DNA from: Sulfurimonas sp.
Lineage (GTDB): Bacteria > Campylobacterota > Campylobacteria > Campylobacterales > Sulfurimonadaceae
NCBI GenBank assembly: GCA_027448805.1
Contig: DAIDMU010000080.1
Span: 1 to 48,065, forward strand
DNA: 48,065 nucleotides
Direction of reading: 5' to 3'
Each line of letters starts with the position of its first letter. Within the stretch, counting starts at the first letter, position 1. The notes beneath the pieces were generated by a model. The model saw only the letters and a list, made by a program, of their open reading frames with translations. It made no database searches and had not been told where the DNA came from. The translations under genes and the position numbers were made by a program. Of this stretch, positions 10,567-19,662 are shown piece after piece.

Positions 10567-10668
10567 ATATGTTACCCTTCTGATAATTATCTTATGTTTT
10601 TATGTTAAAATTAAGTCATTTATTTTACAGAAAATAATGTAAATAGTTGATTAAATAGGGGCTAAAAT

Positions 10669-11592
10669 TTGCCATTTGTTATAAAAAAAATGTTTGCACA
10701 AGAAAGAGAAAGGGCTTTTCTTTTTCTAAAGCGAGAATTGGGATATTCTCAAAGAGATATTCAAAGATATATAGCCGTAGGGAGAGTTCTTGTAAATGGC
10801 ATTCCGATTACGAAGCCATCTGATTATCTGGAGGGCGAATTTGAGTTCATATATTTTGAACCGATCTCAAAAGGTTTAATTCCGCATGTCGTAGATGAGA
10901 AGTTTGTGGTTTTTGACAAACCAAGCGGAATGCTAATCCATCCTCAGAATAGACATACTGAATACTCTCTCATAGATGAGCTAAAGTTTCAGTTTGGAAT
11001 GGAAGCAAATATCGCTCATAGAATAGATCAGGAAACAAGCGGGCTTGTGCTGTGCGCAAAAGATAAAAAGAGCGAAGTTGATATAAAGATGATGTTCCAA
11101 GAACGCGATATGAAGAAGAAGTATTTGGCAATGGTTCATGGAGAGTTAAAAAGTGAACTTCGCATTGATGCTCCGCTGCTTAGATACGATGATGAAAAAA
11201 GTGCGCTTATCAGAATGATTGTTAAGGTAGATGAAAGCGGTAAGGAATCACTTACGTATGTAAAGCCGATTAAATATTATCCGGAATTAAATATGACCAT
11301 GGTTGAATGTTCTCCCTTTACCGGAAGACAACATCAAATCAGGGTGCACATGTTTCATGTGAAACATCCGATAGTCGGTGATCCGGTTTATGGACAAGAT
11401 GAAGAGAATATTGTAAAGTATCTTGATAGAGAATTAGACAGAGATACTAGAGTTATAATAAGCGGAGCGAGAAGATTGCTTCTGCATGCCAATGAGTTAG
11501 AGTTTGAGTTATACGGCAAGAACTATAATGTTAAGAGCAGTGTAGATTTTGAAAAAGTTTGTTTTGAAAATATGAAACCTTGGAGAACATAA
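10669..11592 (+). CDS. RluA/RluD-family 23S rRNA pseudouridine synthase
   Basis: S4-like N-terminus; AHRIDQETSGLVLCAKDKKS; TGRQHQIRVHMFHVKHPIVGDPVYG. TTG start at 10669 in the track; ATG at 10690 is an alternative. Confidence 0.93.
   Translation: MPFVIKKMFAQERERAFLFLKRELGYSQRDIQRYIAVGRVLVNGIPITKPSDYLEGEFEFIYFEPISKGLIPHVVDEKFVVFDKPSGMLIHPQNRHTEYSLIDELKFQFGMEANIAHRIDQETSGLVLCAKDKKSEVDIKMMFQERDMKKKYLAMVHGELKSELRIDAPLLRYDDEKSALIRMIVKVDESGKESLTYVKPIKYYPELNMTMVECSPFTGRQHQIRVHMFHVKHPIVGDPVYGQDEENIVKYLDRELDRDTRVIISGARRLLLHANELEFELYGKNYNVKSSVDFEKVCFENMKPWRT
11351..11366. promoter_or_regulatory. parS-like 16-bp palindrome inside the pseudouridine synthase CDS
   Basis: TGTTTCATGTGAAACA; one mismatch to TGTTTCACGTGAAACA (parS consensus form). 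Confidence 0.65.
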
Positions 11593-11972
11593 TCTAGCTG
11601 TTTTCTATATATATTCAAAAGTCTAGATATTATATGTGAATAACTTTATGTAGCTTTTGGAGACATTCTGATTATAATTATAACAGCTCATAATAAAACT
11701 CTTAAATATTCGTAAAATAGGCACTTTGTGGCTTGCTTGCTCTTTTAAAATTCAGCATACTTTTATATAAATTTGTTCTTAAATCAAAGTCAAATTTTTG
11801 AATTCTTTTTATATTTTTCTTTATGTTGTTCACACTTTAGAGCAATGTGTGAATAGTACACACATTAAGAAAAAAAGTCATTTTTTTATATGGTAAAACT
11901 TTCTTTAAGAGTGTTGTGTAAATTTTTATTAATAATTTTCATATAAGAAAAGTAGGGTATTATTATATTCAT

Positions 11973-12001
11973 AAACGACCTCCCTGGTGTGTTGGTCGTT
12001 T
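11973..12001. terminator. Stem-loop between convergent genes, possible terminator
   Basis: AAACGACC (11973-11980) / GGTCGTTT (11994-12001), 13-nt loop; short T-rich tail on + strand. Confidence 0.45.
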
Positions 12002-12007
12002 TGTCAA

Positions 12008-12115
12008 TTAATATTCGTTCTTTTTATCTGATGTAGCAGCTTTTATAAAACCAATTATTCCCACTGCAAAAACAACAATCAAAAATATAATCTGGAATAT
12101 TTCTACATAGCTCAT
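12008..12115 (-). CDS. Small hydrophobic protein, 35 aa, translationally coupled to rlmN
   Basis: MSYVEIFQIIFLIVVFAVGIIGFIKAATSDKKNEY; ATG overlaps the rlmN stop as ATGA (12112-12115). Below ORF-track size cutoff. Confidence 0.6.
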   Translation of the reverse strand: MSYVEIFQIIFLIVVFAVGIIGFIKAATSDKKNEY

Positions 12116-13227
12116 TTTAACTCACTCCCAGTTTTTCCATCTAGGTGGTCCCTCTCTTTAGCTTTGCTAAATTCACCTTGTTCTTTTAGCTGTCCGCATG
12201 CTGCACTGATATCTATCCCTTTTGAGTCTCGTATGGTACATAAAAGACCATGATTTACAAGATACTCTTGAAAAGCTATCATATCTGCTTTATTAGGTCT
12301 CTGATATACAGTTTCCGGATATGGATTGAAATATATAAGATTTACTTTCGCCTTGATACCTGAGAGAAGTTTAACAAGCTTTTTGGCAGAGCCAATATCG
12401 TCGTTTTTATTTTTTATAACAAGATACTCAAACATAACCCTTTTTCTGGTATCAATAGGAAAACGTTTAACCGCTTCTATAATCGATGAGATATTGTGTG
12501 CTTTATTCATAGGTATAAGCTCTGTTCTGAGCTCATCATCAACAGCGTGAAGGGAAATAGCTATATGAACTCCCAAATCCATCTCTCCTAGCCTGTCAAT
12601 CTTGTTGCTGAGCCCGCTAGTTGAAACTGTTTGTCTTTTGCCTGAGATACATAAACCATCTTCTTCTTTAAATATCTCTATCGCATGTGCGAGATTATTA
12701 AGATTGTCTAGCGGTTCGCCCATTCCCATATATACAATATTTATCATTCTGTTGTGTTTGTGGTTATTGTCTCTTTTTAGGTTAACAACTTGCGCGACTA
12801 TTTCGCCTGCAGTTAAATCTCTTGTAAATCCGCCTTTTGCAGTTAGACAAAATGCGCACCCGACTTTGCACCCTACTTGAGTAGAAACACATATTGTATA
12901 TTTTGCTTCCTGAGTAATATTGCCATTTTCGTCGGTAATCTCCTCTTTCATTTTAAGCCAAACGCTCTCTATTGTTTTGCCGTCTTGAAGCTCAAAGAGG
13001 TACTTGATGGTTCCATCTGTTGAGAGTTCTTTTTTTACTATTTTAAGCGGATCTACAATAAATTTCTCAGAGAGCTCATCTTTTAATACTTTTGGTATAT
13101 TTTTCATCTCATCAAAGTTTTGCACATAGTTGTGGTAGAGCCATCCATAAATCTGCTTAGCTCTAAATGATGGTTTTATCTGTTCTTGCAGCTCTTTTAG
13201 TGTAAAATCAAGCAGTGATTGTTTCAT
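12112..13227 (-). CDS. rlmN: 23S rRNA (adenine2503-C2)-methyltransferase RlmN
   Basis: Radical SAM CVSTQVGCKVGCAFCLTAKGGFTRDLTAGEIVAQV; VYMGMGEPLDN; SLHAVDDELR. Confidence 0.97.
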   Translation of the reverse strand: MKQSLLDFTLKELQEQIKPSFRAKQIYGWLYHNYVQNFDEMKNIPKVLKDELSEKFIVDPLKIVKKELSTDGTIKYLFELQDGKTIESVWLKMKEEITDENGNITQEAKYTICVSTQVGCKVGCAFCLTAKGGFTRDLTAGEIVAQVVNLKRDNNHKHNRMINIVYMGMGEPLDNLNNLAHAIEIFKEEDGLCISGKRQTVSTSGLSNKIDRLGEMDLGVHIAISLHAVDDELRTELIPMNKAHNISSIIEAVKRFPIDTRKRVMFEYLVIKNKNDDIGSAKKLVKLLSGIKAKVNLIYFNPYPETVYQRPNKADMIAFQEYLVNHGLLCTIRDSKGIDISAACGQLKEQGEFSKAKERDHLDGKTGSELK

Positions 13228-13230
13228 TTT

Positions 13231-13788
13231 TTAAAGAGCCTTTTTGTTTGAAGTTAGTTCTTTGATTCTTTTTTTTACATGAAGAGTTAAAACCCTTTTC
13301 GCCTCTTCGTGATTTTTTAAAAAATCATTATGGGCATTTTTGTTAGTATAGTTTGTTATACAAAAAACTCCTCCAGCCGGAATATCAAACTCCTGCGCAA
13401 CTCTTAAAACGGCAAAAAATTCCATATTTTCTATGGCTACTCCAAGCTTTAAAAACTTTTTTGTAAGCTCTTCGTTTGTGGAGATATAGTTGGATGAGTT
13501 GACTATAACATCTATTTTTTTTTGGTCTATGTTAGTTGAAATTACATTGTCCAAAGGTGTATATGCATCATTATTTAAAAACCCGAGCTCAATATTTGAT
13601 GCTGTTTTTGACTCTATAATATCAAATATTTTGTGTTCACCATAGCTTCCAGCACTTCCTACAAACAACAAAAACTCAGGTTTGTCAAAAAGACATGCTC
13701 TGGTTAAGTTAATTGACATCTCAATAAGGCCAACTCCCATAGGGTGGGCAAAATCAAAAGTTTCGTTATTTCCGGCACAAATTATCAT
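13231..13788 (-). CDS. Nucleoside phosphorylase/MTAN-superfamily protein (PNP_UDP fold)
   Basis: FLLFVGSAGSYGEHKIFDI and IENMEFFAVLRVAQEFDIPAGGVFCITNYTN, typical of PNP/UDP phosphorylases. Confidence 0.75.
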   Translation of the reverse strand: MIICAGNNETFDFAHPMGVGLIEMSINLTRACLFDKPEFLLFVGSAGSYGEHKIFDIIESKTASNIELGFLNNDAYTPLDNVISTNIDQKKIDVIVNSSNYISTNEELTKKFLKLGVAIENMEFFAVLRVAQEFDIPAGGVFCITNYTNKNAHNDFLKNHEEAKRVLTLHVKKRIKELTSNKKAL

Positions 13789-13798
13789 ACAGCCATCT

Positions 13799-14566
13799 TT
13801 ATAATCTTACCGGTATATTATTATCATGAAGAAAGTGTTTTAAATCCATTATATTAATCTCTTTATAGTGAAATATACTTGCAGCAAGTGCTGCATCGGC
13901 GCCATGCTCAAATGCTTCTTTTATGTGTTCCATTGTTCCTGCACCGCCGCTTGCGATTACAGGAACATTTACAGCACGGCTTATTTGCTCTGTAATGCTT
14001 AAATCAAAACCGGCTTTAGTTCCGTCTGCATCCATCGATGTAAGAAGTATCTCCCCGCTTCCGCGCCCTACAACTTCTTTTGCCCACTCCAAGGCGTCTA
14101 TTCCGGTGTCTTCTCTGCCGCCGTTTAGATAAACATTGTATTTGTTACCTGTCTTTTTAACGTCAATTGCGGTAACAATACACTGTGAGCCAAATCTTTT
14201 TGCACCTTCATCTATTAGCTGTGGTCTTTTTATCGCTGCTGAATTGATACTTACTTTGTCACATCCGACATTTAGCAGTTTGTATATATCATCAAGCTTT
14301 CTGATGCCTCCGCCGACAGTAAGCGGTATAAATATTTCGCGTGCTACTTGTGCAACTATATCAACTATGGTGTCGCGGTTGTCGCTTGAGGCGGTTATGT
14401 CTAAAAATGTAATCTCATCTGCGCCCTCTTCGTTGTATCTTTTTGCAACTTCAACCGGATCGCCGGCATCTCTAAGGCCAACAAAGTTAACGCCTTTAAC
14501 AACGCGTCCATCTTTAACATCAAGACACGGAATGATTCTCTTTGCAAAATAGTTCAAAAACAGCAC
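13799..14566 (-). CDS. hisF: Imidazole glycerol phosphate synthase subunit HisF
   Basis: [60 protein letters not shown]. Confidence 0.97.
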   Translation of the reverse strand: MLFLNYFAKRIIPCLDVKDGRVVKGVNFVGLRDAGDPVEVAKRYNEEGADEITFLDITASSDNRDTIVDIVAQVAREIFIPLTVGGGIRKLDDIYKLLNVGCDKVSINSAAIKRPQLIDEGAKRFGSQCIVTAIDVKKTGNKYNVYLNGGREDTGIDALEWAKEVVGRGSGEILLTSMDADGTKAGFDLSITEQISRAVNVPVIASGGAGTMEHIKEAFEHGADAALAASIFHYKEINIMDLKHFLHDNNIPVRL

Positions 14567-14658
14567 CTTTTATAATATAGTGAAATTATACACTTTGTGC
14601 CTTATATTTACTTTTTGTAATTTTAGCCGGTAACAAAGAGAGATATATAAATATAAAA

Positions 14659-14674
14659 TGTTTCACATGAAACA
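14659..14674. promoter_or_regulatory. parS-like 16-bp palindrome in hisF-rsmA intergenic region
   Basis: TGTTTCACATGAAACA; exact reverse complement of the 11351-11366 site, one mismatch to the parS consensus form TGTTTCACGTGAAACA. Confidence 0.7.
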
Positions 14675-14844
14675 TAGAGAGTTTATGATTGTAATAATAA
14701 ATATTATATAAAAGAATAATAATTTACATTTATACGCAAAAAATAGATAATTTTTAACAACAAAAAGGCGTTATATGGGGTAATAGGCATTTTTTTTCTT
14801 TATATTAACTAATTATAAGTAAAAATAGTATAGAATAGCCGCTC

Positions 14845-15645
14845 ATGGAAAAAATTGTAGCAAAAAAGAAGTTTGGACAAAATTTCTTAAAAGATAAGAG
14901 TGTTTTACAAAAAATCGTCGAAGCGATGCCCAACAACGATAATAAAATCGTAGAGATTGGGCCTGGCTTAGGTGATTTAACTAAATTTTTAGTAGATGTC
15001 AAAAGTGTAGAAGCTTTTGAGGTCGATACCGATTTGTGTAAACTGTTACAAAATAAATTTGAAAAAGAGATCGCAACCAAACAGCTTCGCATACACTGCG
15101 GGGATGTTCTTAATGTTTGGAAGAGTGAACTTATAGATGAGTCGTATGATTTGGTGGCAAATTTGCCATACTATATAGCGACTAATATAATTCTAAAAGC
15201 CCTCGCAGATCCAAAATGCAAAAATATACTTGTAATGGTACAGCTTGAAGTAGCAGAGAAATTTTGCGCGCATGAAGGTGATAAAGTGTTTGGGTCTTTG
15301 GGCATTATAACCCAGAGCGTGGGTGACGCACACATAGTTGTGAAGGTTCCGCCAACAGCATTTGAGCCGCAGCCAAAAATTGATTCTGCAGTTTTTTTGA
15401 TACAAAAAAACAGTGATAGAAGTGATAAGGGTTTTGAGGATATGCTTAGAGTTGCATTTACGCAGCCTCGGAAAACCCTTATGAAAAATCTATCTGCGAC
15501 TTATCAAAAAACTATACTTCAAGAAGCTTTTCTTAAGCTTGGTCTCGCACAAACGATTCGCCCTCATCAAGTCTGCACGGATGACTATCACCAACTCTAT
15601 AAACTAACAAGGAGTTTGGATGGAACAAGAGAATCAGGAAATTAA
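14845..15645 (+). CDS. rsmA: 16S rRNA (adenine1518/1519-N6)-dimethyltransferase RsmA (KsgA)
   Basis: KKKFGQNFLKDKSVLQKIVEAMP, VEIGPGLGDLTKFLV, LVANLPYYIATNI. Confidence 0.96.
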   Translation: MEKIVAKKKFGQNFLKDKSVLQKIVEAMPNNDNKIVEIGPGLGDLTKFLVDVKSVEAFEVDTDLCKLLQNKFEKEIATKQLRIHCGDVLNVWKSELIDESYDLVANLPYYIATNIILKALADPKCKNILVMVQLEVAEKFCAHEGDKVFGSLGIITQSVGDAHIVVKVPPTAFEPQPKIDSAVFLIQKNSDRSDKGFEDMLRVAFTQPRKTLMKNLSATYQKTILQEAFLKLGLAQTIRPHQVCTDDYHQLYKLTRSLDGTRESGN

Positions 15646-17581
15646 TAGTAATATTTCTCAAGAAAATCGTAAACCAAATAATTACAACAACAAAAGACAC
15701 AGCAATAACGGTAAGCCAAATAATCAAAATGGCAACAAACAGGCAGGCAGCAACAGCAGTTCCGCAAGCAGCAATCCAGCTAACAGCAGCAAAAACAAGA
15801 ATGCGTCAAGAGGGCGTCGCCGTCAGAGCACACCAGTAGATGAGAACTTAAGAGCATTTGTTGAACTAAATCAAGAAGCTCACAGACAGAGACTTAATCC
15901 GCACTATAAACTAGATTTAAACTCAAGAGAGAAAATCCGTATTACTCCGCTTGGCGGACTTGGTGAAATCGGCGGAAATATTACAGTTTTTGAAACTCAA
16001 AATGAAGCTATACTTGTCGATGTCGGCATGAGTTTTCCAGATGAGGATATGCATGGTGTTGATATTTTAGTACCGGACTTTACATATATTCGTGAAATCA
16101 AAGATAAAATTAAAGCCATAATTATAACGCACGCACACGAAGACCACATCGGTGCTATGCCATACCTTTACAAAGAGATGCAGTTTCCGATATACGGTTC
16201 TCCGCTTCCGCTTGCTATGATAGGAAGCAAATTTGATGAGCATCATATAAAAGAGTTTAAACAGCACCTGCACCCTATTGAAAAGAGAAAAATTTATAAA
16301 ATAGGTGAAGATTTCGAGATAGAGTGGATGCACATGACTCACTCTATCGTAGATTCATCATCGTTGGCAATTACAACAAGCGCAGGAACGATTATTCATA
16401 CAGGTGACTTTAAAATTGACCACACGCCTGTGGACGGTTATACGGCAGATTTGCATAGACTTGCTTATTATGGTGACAAAGGTGTTCTTTGTCTGCTCAG
16501 CGACTCTACCAACTCTTATAATACTGCTCCGACACCATCTGAACTTAGCGTCGCACCTGCTCTTGATAGAGTATTTGCAAAAGCTGAGGGAAGGGTAATT
16601 CTTTCTACTTTTAGCTCAAACATTCACCGTGTTTTTCAGGCTATCCAGTACGGCGTAAAGTACGGACGTAAAGTTTGTGTAATCGGTCGTTCAATGGAGA
16701 GAAATATTGAAGTGGCTATGCAGTATGATTATATTAAATTGCCAAAAAATATATTTGTTGAGCCTGAGCAGATTGCTTCAATGAATGATAAAGATATCCT
16801 TATAGTTACAACAGGTTCACAAGGCGAGCCAAGTTCTGCGCTATTTAGAATGTCAATCGGTGAGCATAGACATGTAAAGATAAAACCAAATGATTTAATC
16901 GTTCTTTCATCTCGCCCTATTCCTGGAAATGAAGGCTCAATCTCCGGAATGTTAAATCATCTCCAGCGTGCCGGAGCAAAAATAGCTCTGGACAGAGAAC
17001 TGCATGTTTCAGGTCACGCTTCGATAGAGGAGCAAAAACTTATGCTTCGCCTGGTTAATCCTAAGTTCTTCTTGCCAATCCACGGTGAATACAATCACGT
17101 AATGAAGCATAAAGAGACTGCGATGATGTGCGGTGTTCCTGAGCGTAATATTTATATTATGAATGACGGAGATACGGTAGAGATAGCTCCAAAATATATG
17201 AGAAAAGTAAAAACCGTAAGAACGGGTAAAACATATATTGACAACCAAAACAACCACAAGATAGATGATGACATCATAATAGACCGTCAAAAACTTGCAT
17301 CTGACGGTATCGTAATGATTGTTGCTCAGATTGACGGGCAGCACTCTACAATGCTTTCTAAGCCTGTTGTAACTTCATTTGGTTTGGTTTCTGACAAGCA
17401 GGATAAATATTTTGCTAAAGAGATAGAAGAAGTGCTGGAGCATTTCCTTGCTAACATCAAAGAGGGTCTTGTTGAAAATCCAAGAGCACTGGAAAACGAC
17501 CTTCGCCAAGTTGTAAGAAAACATATTTATAGAAAAATGAAAAAATATCCGCTAATTGTTCCACATATTTTTGTGATGTAA
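15620..17581 (+). CDS. rnj: Ribonuclease J with Asn/Ser/Lys-rich N-terminal extension
   Basis: ITPLGGLGEIGGNITVFE, ITHAHEDHIGAMPYLY, LSDSTNS, SSRPIPGNEGSI, HVSGHAS. Confidence 0.95.
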   Translation: MEQENQEINSNISQENRKPNNYNNKRHSNNGKPNNQNGNKQAGSNSSSASSNPANSSKNKNASRGRRRQSTPVDENLRAFVELNQEAHRQRLNPHYKLDLNSREKIRITPLGGLGEIGGNITVFETQNEAILVDVGMSFPDEDMHGVDILVPDFTYIREIKDKIKAIIITHAHEDHIGAMPYLYKEMQFPIYGSPLPLAMIGSKFDEHHIKEFKQHLHPIEKRKIYKIGEDFEIEWMHMTHSIVDSSSLAITTSAGTIIHTGDFKIDHTPVDGYTADLHRLAYYGDKGVLCLLSDSTNSYNTAPTPSELSVAPALDRVFAKAEGRVILSTFSSNIHRVFQAIQYGVKYGRKVCVIGRSMERNIEVAMQYDYIKLPKNIFVEPEQIASMNDKDILIVTTGSQGEPSSALFRMSIGEHRHVKIKPNDLIVLSSRPIPGNEGSISGMLNHLQRAGAKIALDRELHVSGHASIEEQKLMLRLVNPKFFLPIHGEYNHVMKHKETAMMCGVPERNIYIMNDGDTVEIAPKYMRKVKTVRTGKTYIDNQNNHKIDDDIIIDRQKLASDGIVMIVAQIDGQHSTMLSKPVVTSFGLVSDKQDKYFAKEIEEVLEHFLANIKEGLVENPRALENDLRQVVRKHIYRKMKKYPLIVPHIFVM

Positions 17582-17739
17582 AATTCTTTCTTTTGCCCTA
17601 GACTTTTTGGTACTGGGGTGAGAGAAAAACCGATTTCTTCATACAAACCGCAACAAATACGAATATAAACTAAATTACATAAACTTCTCAGCAAATTTCT
17701 TGTACTCTATCATTATTAAAAACTTTCAAAGGTATAACA

Positions 17740-18324
17740 TTGTCAGAAAAACAAGATACAGAATTTGAAAAAGCAGTAAAGTGTATGATGCTTCATGTCG
17801 GGGAAAATCCTGAGAGAGAGGGACTTTTAAAGACTCCGGAGAGGGTGAGAAAAGCGCATGAGTTCATCTTCGGCGGCTATAAAGAAGACCCTCAGGAGAT
17901 ATTGAAATCCGCACTCTTTACAAGCTCAAATGATGAGATGGTTCTCTTAAAAGATATAGAGTTTTACTCTACATGCGAACATCATCTTCTGCCTATAATC
18001 GGGCGTGTTCATGTGGCGTACATACCAAACGGCAAAGTGGTCGGACTCTCAAAAATCCCTCGTGTTGTAAATGTTTTTGCGCGCCGTATGCAGATACAAG
18101 AGCAGCTGACTGAACAGATAGCAGATGCCATAATGAGCACGATTGAGCCAAAAGGCGTTGCTGTCGTGATTCAGGCGCGACATATGTGCATGGAGATGAG
18201 AGGGGTTGAGAAAATTAACTCGACAACGACATCTTCTGCGCTTCGCGGGTTGTTTAAAAAAGACGAGAAAACAAGAAGCGAGTTTTTCTCTCTGATAAAC
18301 TCTCCTAACGGTTCCCGTTATTAA
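17740..18324 (+). CDS. folE: GTP cyclohydrolase I
   Basis: [71 protein letters not shown]. Confidence 0.97.
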   Translation: MSEKQDTEFEKAVKCMMLHVGENPEREGLLKTPERVRKAHEFIFGGYKEDPQEILKSALFTSSNDEMVLLKDIEFYSTCEHHLLPIIGRVHVAYIPNGKVVGLSKIPRVVNVFARRMQIQEQLTEQIADAIMSTIEPKGVAVVIQARHMCMEMRGVEKINSTTTSSALRGLFKKDEKTRSEFFSLINSPNGSRY

Positions 18325-18351
18325 GCTTTTTATCAATCAAGGAGATTTTTA

Positions 18352-19662
18352 ATGCCTCTTGCTTCACTCAAAGAAAAAATCTCAGATAAAAAATATTCGG
18401 TTGCATTCGGCGAAGTTGTTAAAATAAACGCAACCGTTATCACTGCCTGCGGATTAAAAGTCAGTATTAGCGATATTGTAAAAATTGTCTCAAATGACAC
18501 AAATCAAGAGACCATAGGAATGGTTACTGAGATTGACGGCAGCACCTTTTTTATTACGCCGTTTAGTTTTGTTGAGGGGTTTTGTTCCGGTGACAGGGTA
18601 TTTTTGGACCAGACCGGTTTGAACATACCGGTTGGTTCATCTCTTTTGGGGCGCGTGGTTGACCCCTTTATGAGACCTATTGACGGAAAAGGGAGTGTAA
18701 ATAACTCAAAGTTCTCTCCTATTATAAAAGCCCCGATAGCCGCAATGAAGCGCGGTATGATAAATGAGGTGTTTAGTGTCGGGGTAAAGAGCATTGACGG
18801 GCTTTTAACTTGCGGCAAAGGTCAAAAACTGGGAATTTTTGCAGGAAGCGGTGTCGGAAAATCTACCCTGATGGGGATGATTGTGCGCGGTGCGAACGCT
18901 CCCATAAAAGTAGTCGCACTTATCGGCGAGCGTGGCAGAGAGGTTCCAGAATTTATAGAAAAAAATCTTGGCGGAAACTTAGAAAACACGGTTATAGTCG
19001 TGGCAACTTCTGACGACTCTCCTTTGATGAGAAAATATGGCGCATTTGCGGCGATGAGTGTCGCGGAGCATTTTAAAGACCAAGGTCTTGATGTTCTGTT
19101 TATTATGGACTCCGTTACAAGATTTGCAATGGCTCAAAGAGAGATAGGGCTTGCTCTTGGTGAACCACCAACCTCAAAAGGGTATCCGCCCTCATCTTTG
19201 ACGCTTCTTCCGCAGTTAATGGAGCGCGCCGGAAAAGAGGAGGGGAAAGGTTCCATAACCGCCTTTTTTACAATCCTTGTGGAGGGAGATGATATGAGCG
19301 ACCCGATTGCCGACCAGTCGCGCTCTATATTGGATGGACACATCGTTCTCTCCCGTGAACTTACGGACTTCGGTATATATCCTCCTGTTCACATTTTAAA
19401 CTCCGCTTCAAGGGTTATGAACGATATAATTTCTCCTGAGCATCTAAAGGCTGTGCTGAAGTTTAGAAGGCTATACACGCTTTTAAAAGAGAATGAAGTG
19501 CTTATCCGTATCGGTGCTTATTTAAAAGGGAGTGATCCTGAGCTGGATGAAGCGATAAGCAAAAAGAAAGATATGGAGAATTTTTTAATTCAAAATTCAA
19601 TGTATAAAAGCAAGTTTGACGAGACCGTAAATAGTCTTTTAAAGCTTATGAGCTCTTCATAA
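18352..19662 (+). CDS. fliI: Flagellum-specific ATP synthase FliI
   Basis: GIFAGSGVGKSTLMGMIVRGA, ALIGERGREVPEFIE, DSVTRFAMAQREIGLALGEPPTSKGYPPS, T3SS/flagellar ATPase pattern. Confidence 0.95.
   Translation: MPLASLKEKISDKKYSVAFGEVVKINATVITACGLKVSISDIVKIVSNDTNQETIGMVTEIDGSTFFITPFSFVEGFCSGDRVFLDQTGLNIPVGSSLLGRVVDPFMRPIDGKGSVNNSKFSPIIKAPIAAMKRGMINEVFSVGVKSIDGLLTCGKGQKLGIFAGSGVGKSTLMGMIVRGANAPIKVVALIGERGREVPEFIEKNLGGNLENTVIVVATSDDSPLMRKYGAFAAMSVAEHFKDQGLDVLFIMDSVTRFAMAQREIGLALGEPPTSKGYPPSSLTLLPQLMERAGKEEGKGSITAFFTILVEGDDMSDPIADQSRSILDGHIVLSRELTDFGIYPPVHILNSASRVMNDIISPEHLKAVLKFRRLYTLLKENEVLIRIGAYLKGSDPELDEAISKKKDMENFLIQNSMYKSKFDETVNSLLKLMSSS

Noticed and set aside
14136-14552. 138-aa plus-strand ORF
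   Set aside because: Shadow ORF opposite hisF, low-complexity Ser/Thr/Leu composition.
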